Below are positions 1 through 11,600 of a stretch of DNA of 64,000 nucleotides, piece by piece. A program made the translations under genes and the position numbers. The stretch is from Lottia gigantea (lineage: Eukaryota > Mollusca > Gastropoda > Lottiidae): positions 600,588 through 664,587 of the forward strand of contig NW_008709463.1 in the NCBI RefSeq assembly GCF_000327385.1. Direction: 5' to 3'. The notes under the pieces are model-generated. The model did not search any database, was not told the DNA's origin, and saw nothing but the letters and a program-made list of their open reading frames with translations. How positions within the stretch are numbered: position 1 is the first letter of the stretch; every line of letters begins with the position of its first letter.

Positions 1-1199
1 CCGTTCGTATGACATAACGTGATGTAACACGGATGGTATTTCATCTCTCCGTTGTAGGCAAAACGTGGTGAAAACAGCAACCAACTGTACGATTCTCCGG
101 TATGGTTAGGAGACAGCACGTAAATGTCTCTTTGAAGTAGCGTTGCGGCGCCGTAAATTTCCATCGTCGTACTCCATGTCGACAGAAGTCGCATATCTTT
201 GATGTGTTCCTTCATCGATGAATCGTCATCTAGAAATTGTTCGAATTTTTTAGGATATTTTTCTATGACGTCCATCACAGCCTGGCGAACCTCCGCGTGG
301 AATTCTTCCAATCCGTATACCTCCTTACTGAGGGCCCGGAAAAAACAATTCCCATCTCCCTGAATATAATCAATCTGTCGTCCATCGGACTCTAATTTAG
401 ATTTGAGGTAGGCATATACAGGGTATCCCGGAGTCGATTCGATGTGTTGGACTGGAATTTGCTTCTATACTAACGCTTTCGTAGACGCAGTCTGAGATGT
501 AGAATGTTGACGTGCAGCGCCGGATTGTGAAATCGGACGACTGGCGGAAGGTTGAACGTTTCTAGTTAAGGAATCGTTTGTCTGTAGCACTGTAAGTGGA
601 AGTCTATCAGAGACTGGACGCGATCTTTCCGTATGACTGTCCACACGACCTTGATTTGTAATCCGTTTAGGAGGGCTTCTTCCGACTGGCTGTAAATTTC
701 TCAGTCCATTGTTGTTATCATTAGGTCCGATATACTTCGGTTCATCACAGTCACTATCATCAGACACATCAATGTACCTCGGACAGGGGGACGGTCGCCT
801 TTGAATTTCACAAAATTCTCGCCGGGGTTCCCTTATCACTTGTATTGGAATGATTCGAGCACGTGAGTCATCAAAACCACCGTTCCGTCCTCTAGCAGAC
901 GAACTTTCTTCATTCAGCCTTCGAAATCCAAAATCCCCTCCGACTTCTCGATGGAAGTGATCTAACACTCTACGTTGCGTGTCCGCTATATGGTCCATTC
1001 CGGGCCGAGGAACTCGTGAGAAAGCCGGGTGGCGTCCACGGCGTATAGGTGAAGTTGCCCATGGTTCATGATTAAAATGTTCTACAAATGGCGAATCAAA
1101 CACTAAACTACTATTCAATCGCATGTTGAACTCGTCGTCGTTGAAAAATCTTGTGTATTTACGACTGTTTCTTCGATCGAGTAAAGTAAAATTGTGCAT
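1..1199 (-). CDS. OTU-domain cysteine protease-like protein, intronless, cut by window edge and interrupted by an in-frame stop
   Basis: The gene starts at ATG 1199-1197 and reads leftward. The first 244 residues are hydrophilic, Arg/Ser/Pro-rich and probably disordered, with an acidic patch (DVSDDSDCDEPKY) and the motif IIPIQVIRE at residues 116-124. A TAG lies at 465-467. The same frame then stays open to base 1 and encodes an OTU domain: YIQGDGNCFFRAL holds the catalytic Asp and Cys, followed by the usual helices and a strand ending CYITLCHTN. In OTU proteases the catalytic His normally follows just after that strand, so it would lie beyond the window. OTU enzymes cleave ubiquitin chains. 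There is no intron from 1199 to 1, so the gene may be a retrocopy or belong to an expanded intronless family. The TAG could be a disabling or polymorphic stop, a read-through stop or an assembly error; an intron removing it is possible, but I see no good donor. The OTU call is firm; whether the gene works is open. Confidence 0.78.
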
Positions 1200-4100
1200 G
1201 GCTCACCTCACTGACTGCCTTTTATATGAATCCACACACTCACCGAATAAACGAACCACTTATCGCCAAGCTGTACATAATCAAGTTGTTTAGCTATTAG
1301 TCATCTAGAATAACCCAGCAATAACAGGTCAACTGAGTTGTTTTCACGCCAAGAATAGTTCAACAACACTGCGCTATTCGGGAATCCTCGAGAAAAATTC
1401 TCTTCTCAATCGTTGTAAACAAGTGATCACGTGATACTATTATGACGTCATGTTACTATTTACGTCGCTTAGGAGTTTTCTCTCGTGTAGCTGACTATAC
1501 TTGGATATGTAGTCTCGATTGTCACACAAACGAAGCATGAATACGCCAGTAGACTCGTACAAAATGAATAAGACAACAGATATTCTGATCATCATTCCAA
1601 ATAATATGGAGAAATAGACTAAAACTCGGTAATTCGTCTGTCTCACACGGAGATGAATCATATGATCTATAAAGGATCGTGATTGAACCTTAACCCACAG
1701 TGCGAAATATGAATCGACATATCAATGATAATGAATCAAAATAGCTTAATCAATGCTTATAAATATAATATGATCAAAAATCAAATGCTTAAGAATATGT
1801 CACCCTACAAAACAATTCGTTATATATCACAATATCCAAATTAAAAGTTTTTGAAGTTTTTGAATATCTAACCCTTCCAAAGAATTCGTTTCGTATGGCT
1901 TTATAATAAAATAAAAGCTGCATACGACTTATTCTATGGATCATGTTAACGGTATAGATGCCAAGTCAATTCAAAATTTTACACCAAACCTTACGATAGG
2001 ATAGCGAAATCGCTCAAATTATTAGGCATTTGAAACGTCAATGATAAAATGGAATTCTGATATTCGGACGTTTCATTGATTTACGTTACGGCAATATTCT
2101 TTTCAAAAGCAGGTCACGAACAATAACTTAAATTTCAAATGACATAAGATAACTTATCGGCCAAAATTTCTCGAAAGTTACGACCTAATTCACTAGATAT
2201 ACAATCTATATAAAAATAGTTTTTCAATTCAGTGAATACAATGGCCAATAGCTAATTAGCATAATGTGACCTAATAATAAGCCTAATGTGCCCCAGGCTT
2301 ATCAATTGCAGTGTTAAGTTTAAATGTACATAAGGAGGCCTACACGACGAATACCCGCATTCAGTGAGTAAAGCGAATCAGTTTTGAAAACTGATCGAGT
2401 CACTCTTGTAAAGTTTCGAAATTTGGGTGTCTCCCAGCGTGACAAAATATAATTTGAACTTTTAAAAGGGGAACAATACGCGTTAGGTTGTTTCGTAATA
2501 TTTACGCAAGAGATAATACGTACGCCATTTGATACGTTGTCAACCTTTTTATTATTAAAGTTAATTCTAATTTTTATACACACGATAAAGCTCAAAGATG
2601 AAAAAAATTAGGGGTGAAACACCATTTAATTTTTTATTTTCATTGCCCTTGTGTTACTCATTCAATCCCTAACGAATGACATAAATATATATTTTTAACG
2701 AGAACTTTCTTATTTGAAAGTTTGGTGTTACAAACTGTTTGCTACAAACTGGAATACACAGGTTTTGCGAACATACTTGCGAAACGTAATTCGTTCTATT
2801 AGGTTTTTAAAGACGTGATCGCCGAGCATTACGAACGAATGAAGGTTTTACCAGAGATCAGTCAAAATAAATTGTAATAAATCATAAAGCTTTAAGAAAA
2901 GAATTCTTAGAAGACATAGCACTGGCTTTCTATACATAAATATTGAATTCTATTCTTTTGCATTTTATAATCAATTAAAGTATGAATAGATCGAATAAAA
3001 CTCGACCCTGGATTAAACCTTGGCATTATTACGAAGATATTTATGACAATAGACCAAAATGCAGAACCCAAATATAGATTTTATTTTTACAATTCAAAGT
3101 CATACCTAGTGGGACTATACCTAGTGGGACTATACCTAGTGGGTCAAGGCGAAATTCAGGTAACTAAAAACTGAATTAATGTTAATAATTACATAACAGG
3201 TTTGGTTGGTATACTCCAGTACTATCACCTTATATGGTTGTCGTTTCTTGACTAATATCTAATGCCTGTTTACATTTTGTAAACACATAACTCATTGAGG
3301 CTAATGTCTTTTTTATATTTGAATGTTAAAGGACTTGCTGTAAATCTCAAAATATTTATATCGCTAACAGTTTACTGTTATACATGAAGCCTTGAAATTG
3401 TCATCACCATGATAAAAATGGTATGTAACCACCCCTTCTTTGTGAGTTCTTCAACGAGGGCTTTACTGCTTAATGTTCATGAAGATTCCACGTACACGTT
3501 GTATTTACCTATCGTTTGCTCAAGATTTCACGAAAACGTACACGTTGTATTTACATAACGTTTGCTCAGTGGAAGCAGTGCTGTAAGAACTGGCTTAATT
3601 CCAACAGAAACTATTTACTAGCGGGCAGCTCAAATGAATGAGAAACAAAACTGATTGAGTTGCATATAGGCACACTGCACCATTTTACCAGTCTTCAAAA
3701 TCCAAATTCTTTCACAGGTGGAAAACATAAAATAACATACCATACTTATCACATACACAAATCAAAAAAAAGTAATATGAAAAATGTTTCTAGTATTGTT
3801 TCAAAATTGATAACATCGAGATTTTTATCTTAAAACTGTAAAATTTATATTGGACATTATTTGACTCGAGGATATGTCGATAAAAAGTAATGAATTAGAT
3901 AATATTTTACGTCCTTGAGTTTATGTCAATCACAGTTGAAATGACTAAATTTGGTTTGAATTTTTATTGCAAACAGGATGACACTTACGAAATAGTTTGA
4001 ACTTTGTACCAAGAAATGATAAAATAACCGAGCAAATTTATCCTGGTTAATTTATGATGAGGATATACGAATCTTTTGTGGGCCCTTATCACCACTACCA

Positions 4101-5401
4101 CTTTATTTCCATTATCGTGAAATGAAATAGAGCTTTACGCCTTTCTGTTCTTCTCATATAGGGCTAATAAGAACAGGCATCGTCATGCAGTGGTGTATCT
4201 TACAGTAGGATTACCCTACTCTTTTTGGATGAATTTTATGCTTGCACAGTCTGCGGCTTCCGGTGTATTGTACCATCAAAACGACTAAACACCGTTTCCT
4301 CGTCAGCCCATCCGACCTGCATCAACGAAACCGGATAATATCACTGATGATAATTGCTCGTGATAAGTGCTGATAAGTTTAGTCACTTCCGTCGTTATGG
4401 CTCTGTTTATTTCAAGTAATTCAGGCTACGTTGCTTAAAACAAATATGGTCTCAAATGAACCCAGCCTATTTCCAACCCTGTACTTCAGGTTTAACTAGA
4501 AATTGTATTAAATACAAAATACATGTTCAGCTATCAAATATGTCGGGTCAACAACATATATTTAATACAGACAGAGATGAGAGGTGAAGAGTGGTATGTA
4601 CCGAAGGGTAAAAAAAAAACGTCTGAAAATTTCTGAAAATGAACCTTACAAGACACTGGCACTTGCATATTATGTGGTCTTAAAAAAATCTCTTTTAATA
4701 GGCTACTCTACTGCTTCTTTTCGTTGTCTGAGAGTCCAGACGTCTTTACTAACCTATATTTTAAATAAGGATTTATAGAACACACACCTCTTGACGTTCA
4801 GTATAGTAAATGAGATTCCATTCTACCAGCTAATATTGCAACAATAATGAGTATTAAAAAATTTTATTAAAAAAATTAGAATAAATTTTAAAAAATGAGA
4901 CAGACGATATCAAATTAATAAGAGGCAAAATTATAATAAGAATATTAAAAAAAATATAAAATTTTAAAAGACTAATAATTAAATAGCATTGACAAATACT
5001 GATGTAAAGATTAATGAAAACACGAATAAAATTAAAAAATGGATAGCGGAATAAATTAAAAAATGGATTTTAAAAAATTGGATTTCGTAATCTTGGAAGA
5101 GAATGATATATTAATAACAGTTTAAATGTTTCTGTGTGTGAAAGCCTTTTACCTGTCCTCATTATCCAAGTCGACCCAGCTGCTAAATGGATAAGGATGA
5201 TCTGGAAAGATCAAGAGGTTTGGCCAAGGACCATCTTGAGGACAGAAGCCTCGTGCATCACGTTAAGCTGTCCTGTAAGGCAAGCAAACTGAAGGTTCAC
5301 TTAGCTTCCAAATGTTTTCCGTATGGTCACACATGATAATGGTACGCTGCAGAAGCTTATTTGGCACCTGCTGGACTGAAGTGATTTTTTTGGTTAAATC
5401 T
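1200..5401. other. Intergenic, no gene seen
   Basis: AT-rich sequence between the OTU gene start and the 3' end of the Ig-receptor gene. Open frames are short and carry no recognisable domain. A 17-base unit (core CTATACCTAGTGGG) is repeated three times at 3103-3143. A longer unit containing ACACGTTGTATTTAC occurs twice at about 3490-3570. A stretch around 4850-5080 is almost pure A/T. AATAAA on the minus strand near 4862 could serve the Ig-receptor gene as a poly(A) signal. Confidence 0.5.
5156..5217 (+). repeat. SINE core fragment (copy 1)
   Basis: It contains AAGTCGACCCAGCTGCTAAA, then GGATAAGGATGATCTGGAAA. The same core recurs at 18788, 31790 and, inverted, at 44767. Only the core and 3' part are recognisable here; no tRNA-like head is seen. 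Confidence 0.5.
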
Positions 5402-5569
5402 TAAAGAGGCCCTCACACCATAGCGACTATCAATTGAAATATGGTTGCGAATAAGAATAACGAAATTCTCATGCATACGAACTCTTGAGTTGTGTTGAGT
5501 ACTCATGGTAACTTTCATTATTCGCAACCAAACGTAACTGGTAATCGCTTGGATATGAGGGCACCTTTA
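5402..5569. mobile_element. MITE-like fold-back element
   Basis: About 168 bases with long imperfect terminal inverted repeats and no coding capacity. The left end reads AAAGAGGCCCTCACACCATA and, further in, GGTTGCGAATAA. The reverse complement of the right end reads AAAGGTGCCCTCATATCCAA and, further in, GGTTGCGAATAA. The arms pair over roughly 50 bases, leaving a loop of about 60. No clear target-site duplication could be assigned. It lies just downstream of the Ig-receptor stop codon, possibly within the 3' UTR. A related, more decayed copy may lie at 13372-13512. Confidence 0.65.
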
Positions 5570-5600
5570 GGACTTGAAGCACAAACGCCAGAACGTCTTC

Positions 5601-8600
5601 CTAGTGAGTCATTGGATCATTCATATATACTTGTTCGTGGTCTTCATTGTTGGATTTGAATTGTTTTTGGATTTCTTCATTCCTTTGCATAGTCTCCCCA
5701 CCAACGTACATCTCATCTGATGTTCCATCTACAAGAGAAATACGTCAACTCGAATTACGACGTCTAACACTTTTACTTTTTGTTAAATAGGAATGTGGAA
5801 ATAAAACTATGGGTTCGTTATTTGTGGAGTCACGAATTTGGGATGGATACAAGAACATATTTCCCTTTACAAACCCAAGATTTTTTTGCAACATCTTCAA
5901 AAAGTGTTACCATAGCTGTACAAAGGGTGATTGTTCATATCTTGCCCCTCAAACCTTTAATTTTGGTTTGGGGTACTACAGTAGTATTTTCAATTGAATT
6001 TTTCATCCTGATAGAACTACTGCAGCATTGGAGTAGACGCTTTGCTATATAAAAAAAATAGGGACGATATCTCAGCTTACCTCTCAGACCATTAGTATCT
6101 TGGTTTCCACCTTGGTTGTCTGCATCAGCACTCACATATAGCTCATTTGGAATTATTTCTAAAAAGATCAAAAAACCTTGAAGTTGTCACTAACTAAAAA
6201 CAATACCAAAGCAATTCTTTTAGTTGCTCCAGACCAGTGTTCCGATATTCAGTCACCATATTGAAATTCAAGCTATAATTACAATGTACAAACTAATATA
6301 TTGCTTTCGCTTGTTTGCGCTTGTAAGCTCTTGTTTGCGTTTGTGAGCTCTTCTTTGCGCTTGTGAGCTCTTCTTTGCGCCCGTGAGCTCTTGTTTATTG
6401 GATAGTTTGGCCATAATTAATCAGATTTTCATTTTATTTGCATTAAATTCAATGCAATTATTTTCATCTCAGCCGAAAGCAAAATATGGATGATATAATA
6501 CCCGTTTATTTTGTTTAAATTGTTTGAAATACGTACCCATATTTTTGTCATGTGAATCCTGTGTCGGTTCTGATGGAACATACAGGTCATTTGGGATTAT
6601 TTCTGAAGATATAAGATTATTTAGTCAACACTTAATAGCGTGGTGGTACCTCTAATTGGAGAAAATATAATCATCTGGTATTCCTCATTAATTCTGTTTT
6701 GTTTTTTTTTTTTGCGTTAGAATTTAATGTTGTTTAAGGTTACAGCCTACTTACCCATCTCATTGTCCTGTGGGTCTGAAGCATGGTACAGATCAAATTT
6801 TGGTATTATGGCTGAAAAAAAACAACAACAATGTATAGTTTCCATGGCATGGGAAAGCTCGTTTTCATTTTTTATTTTAATTATCAACAGCGTATTTCAA
6901 ACCATAAACTATAGGTCGTGATTTATAAAGACGATAGATAACTCTCGGTGTGTCAAAACGTTTCATAACAGCAGATAACTGAACGGAGGGCTGATGACTA
7001 AAAGCAAGACTTCTCTTTGGAGGAGTTCACTAATATATAACTTTTACTCTCAATTTTGACATTATTTGGACTAGATTTTAATTAACCGAATTGTATTGCT
7101 TGTACGGATTTTTATTAGTTCTTCAAAAACTAAATGCAGGTTCTGGCTTTCAACTAACAAAACGTTTGGTTGGTTTTGTACGTTACTTTAATATAGTATG
7201 AGAGATATTAAAACCGTCTTACTCATCTGGAGGTTGCTGTCGTTTTGATCCGAAGAATGATACAGTTCATTTGGTATGATTTCTGAAAAAGACGTAACTA
7301 TGATTTACTCATATCCTTAAAGTCCAATTAGGAAATTTAAAACTAGCTCTCCTGGCCCCGGGGTCACGAGAAATTTCTCAGCTAAGTTTTACTCAAATTC
7401 ATAATGCCCTTCGCACCAAGAAAAGGTAAAATTTGTAGATTAATGTGAACTTGACATCGCGAAGATTACTCACCGACGTCTCGATCGTCATACGTTGGAT
7501 TCGAACACCTGTAAAATGAAGATACTTGGACGGAGATGAAATTCTGATAAAACTATTTATAAAAAGGTAGATTGATATACACGCATTGAATGTGATAAGT
7601 TTCTTTAAAATCGTGTTCTTGATGAAGGCCTAGAGTAGGCATTTATGTGTTTAATGCAGTCAGGCCTAGGAGTAGCCATTCAGAATACGAGTTTCAAATA
7701 AGGCTTTAGCAAAACATAAGGGAGACAACTACACTTTAAGCTTATGTTGGCCATAAGCCTAACAAGTTAAAAGGTACCTCGGTATTTAATCTATACTTTC
7801 AATGTACCGATGTCGAATCAAGTTTTAAAGACAATTTACATTACCTGTGGACCAAATCATCTGAAAGAAAATTTTTAAAGATTTTTAGAAAACATTTTTT
7901 CTTTTTTTTTTTTTCAGCCATCCTTGTTGATCTACTTCTTTGATTATTAACAGATTTTTGAGGGTTCAAAGAAAAGTTGTAACCAATGTCCTGCTTTTTT
8001 GCAAAAGCACCACTTTGCCTGCACGTATATTAACCCCTCTACATAGATTAATTTCATTTATTGATGGAGCATTGCTACGAGCCCTAATCGGCTTTACTTT
8101 TGACTTTTGAATTTAAGGTACATTTCAGAAAAGCATAAGCTCTTCAGAAATTCGACTCTTACCAATTGTATCCATACTTTTCGTGGAGGATCTTCGATGA
8201 ACGACTACTACACAAATCGCAATAATGACGATGACTATGAGCACTATAAGTGCGGCAACGGATCCGATTATAATTGGAAGACTTTTCTTTTGTTCTTCTG
8301 TGTCAATTATTCCCGGAAAAGGTTCTGAAACAAAAGACAAAAGATTATGACGTTAAGTTAACTCTTCTGTTGAACAAGCTACATCTAACCAAACCCTAGT
8401 GAAATTATGACGACTCTTCTAGACTATGCGATGTCAATCAGCAGCTGGGTTGGACGATTCGGTATCTTTTCAGAAGTGGTTATTAAGCTAATGACGTAAA
8501 TGGCAAAGAACTGTGTCATCATTATCTTGTCTAAAATAAACAAAACAGATTTCCTGCGGGGAAAACGACACAGCAGAAATAAGCCGCTGACGGTGAGATT

Positions 8601-11600
8601 TCAGTGACTCGTGACGTATGGTTGAGCTGAAATTTTGAAAGAGTCGGTATGTGAAGGTCCTACTATGCTGCGACAAAAATATTTCAGATTTTTATTAAAA
8701 TTTTTGAAATTTATGTGGGCAAGATATGATCTGCAGGATATGTTGAATGAACATGTACTAACGATCCGAAACGCAAAACAAAACACGAAATCCAAAACAA
8801 CATTTTGGCGAAACATTGATAGAAGCTTATGAACTTTTCACATGAGGAAGTATATCAATCATAAGTGAGTTTCCTTATGAAAGTGATATCCTGAAGAGTA
8901 AGAAATACTACAACTAATAATTGTCTTACCTTTTACAGTGAATAATATCTTGTAGCCTAAAGAAACATCACATAATTCATGCAGATTACACACGTTGAAA
9001 TAATACTGTCCTTCGTTCGTAACATTTTGGATCGAATATTGAACCACACTAACTGATGCATTTACAGTAGTTCCATACCATTCTATCTCCCTGTACTCCA
9101 CTTGGACAACGTCCATAACACTTAATTTGTCCTGTGTGTCGCCGGGTTCTATAAGCGTAACGGATTGGACGTCCTCGGTCAGAAATTCTGACGTCATATT
9201 AACATTATCTCCAGTGTTCATTTCGATTTCCTGTATCGTGTTCTCAATGGCCATTGGTGTCACTGAAATAAATAAAACACACTTGGCAAAAGTTAGTTTG
9301 TTAGAGCAAGAAGCATGCTTATAACTTGGTTTTTTGTTAAAATATTTAATCAGCTTATATAACGATGTTTTCAATGAATGGCCTTTAAAAAAAAAATAAG
9401 CATGAGTCAAAGCCTTCGTTTAATTGAGGTTTGAGGTACCAATTTACAGAGTATATTTTGAAAAATGTATACCATTGTCAGAATGAAGACACGTGATTTT
9501 TGCCCCCATAAAACAAGGATAATTTGACCGTACAATATTACCATACGTCAGTTCGACACTAAAAGATAAAGTCAGAACGACCTTTTTCTTTACAAAGCTG
9601 ACCTATATATCATGCTCTGATTTGTTAAAATCACGTCATTTGAACCTGGCGGTTATACAAAACAATTTAGATTACTATGGACACGAATAAAATATGAAAT
9701 TGTTATCAGGTTGGGTTACACTCTAAGCAGTAAACATACCTGGTAATTTGACCGCATGTTCAGCAGAGGAATTCAATTTGCCATCTTGAGGTATACCATT
9801 GCTTAATAAGCAAACATATTTTCCATTATCAAGGGCAGTAACTCCGTCCAATATTAAAACTGAAGAACCACGTGTTTTGTTGCCCTTTAAAACTCTAACT
9901 TGTTGACCATTGACAAAGTGATGCCAACCATAAAATGTAAAATTATCGGGATATCCGTCACCTACACAGGTTAAGTTGATGGTAGAATTTGATTCAGAAT
10001 GGATTGATACTGTTGGGCGATCTGAAATAATTACATTCGACTTAAATGACTGTAGTCCAATACATTTACTTCCTCAGGTGATTTTACTGAATCAGCAATA
10101 ACAAATTCATAAAACAAACAAAATTCCTTAAATTCTCACAAAACATTATCCGAAAAAATAACCGAACCCAACCCTAAACCTGAACCCGACTAATTACGTC
10201 TTATCTAGTAGTGGCGATTATCTAGAATATCGCGATACGTTAATGTTGATTCTATGAGAAAGGAACATTAAGATTTTGTATTCTAAAACAATGATATCGA
10301 TATCTGATATTGAACTTTATCAGCTGGTAGAGAAAATATTGAGATGACAATACAGATAGCTGAAATTGAGTTTATCAGCTGGTAAAGTAAATATTGAGAT
10401 GACAATACAGATATCTGAAATTGAACTTTATCAGCAGGTAAAATAAATATTGAGATGACAATACAGATATCTGAAATTGAACTTTATCAGCTGGTAAAGT
10501 AAATATTTAGATGACAATACAGATAGCTGAAATTGAGCTCTATCAGCTGGTAAAGTAAATATTGAGATGACAATACAGATATCTGAAATTGAACTTTATC
10601 AGCTGGTAAAGTAAATATTTAGATGACAATACAGATATCTGAAATTGAACTTTATCAGCTGATAAAGTAAATATTTAGATGACAATACAGATATCTGAAA
10701 TTGAACTTTATCAGCTGGTAGAGAAAATATTTAGATGACAATACAGATATCTGAAATTGAACTTTATCAGCAGGTAAAATAAATATTTAGATGACAATAC
10801 AGGTATCTGATATTGAACTTTATCAGCTGATAAAGTAAATATTGAGATGACAATACAGATATCTGAAATTGAACTTTATCAGCTGATAAAGTAAATATTG
10901 AGATGACAATACAGATATCTGATATTGAACTTTATCAGCTGATAAAGTAAATATTGAGATGACAATACAGATATCTGAAATTGAACTTTATCAGCTGGTA
11001 GAGAAAATATTTAGATGACAATACAGATATCTGATATTGAACTTTATCAGCTGGTAGAGAAAAATTCTGTGTCCCAGTAAGTTCCAGACATGATGATGAA
11101 CACAATAAATTAACTGGCACGTATGCAGAAATGAGGAAGTGGAAGGAAAAATATTCTGAAATATTAAAGAACAGATATAAAAGAAAGAATGATTTCGATT
11201 AAGGAATGACTCGATGAGGAACACTCAATGCAGAACATAAGAGGCTACTACACTTACACTGAACATTGATGTCTATTTGAGCCTCGCTCATACAGTCTTT
11301 TTTCCTTATTTGGCAACTGTACATGCCAGTGTCGCCTCTTGAAGCTATTTTATCAAGCGTCTGTACTCTAGGCTTCATATCAGAACCATTATTATAATAA
11401 ATAGTCCAAGAGTAATTAAGATCTTTATTACCAGCATCATCATCATCACCATCAGCAATGGCATGACAAGTAAGACGTAAGTCGCCTCCTTCAACTACGT
11501 TACTAACATTTCCTGATATCGAAGCATTGAAGTAACAGGGATTTAAATCTGAAATAGGAAGACTTTTTGCAGCTATAATTCAATTCTTACAGTTATGAAT

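Larger units (their letters stand above)
6081..7282 (-). other. Four duplicated cassette exons in the Ig-receptor tail
   Basis: Exons 7282-7223 (60 nt), 6811-6755 (57), 6602-6537 (66) and 6158-6081 (78) are all phase 1 at both ends, so any one can be skipped without a frame change. Each begins IIP followed by a tyrosine: IIPNELYHSSDQND, IIPKFDLYHASDPQD, IIPNDLYVPSEPTQD, IIPNELYVSADADNQ. The shared start, spacing and phase show tandem exon duplication. A serine and acidic residues follow the tyrosine in each, suiting phosphorylation or SH2 docking. Whether they are alternatively spliced cannot be seen from sequence. Confidence 0.85.

Noticed and set aside
8107-8340. Plus-strand frame overlapping the transmembrane exon of the Ig receptor
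   Set aside because: Shadow of the minus-strand exon, which has clean splice sites and joins in frame.
10165-10190. Telomere-like CCCAACCCTAAACC text
   Set aside because: Only a couple of irregular units, inside an intron.
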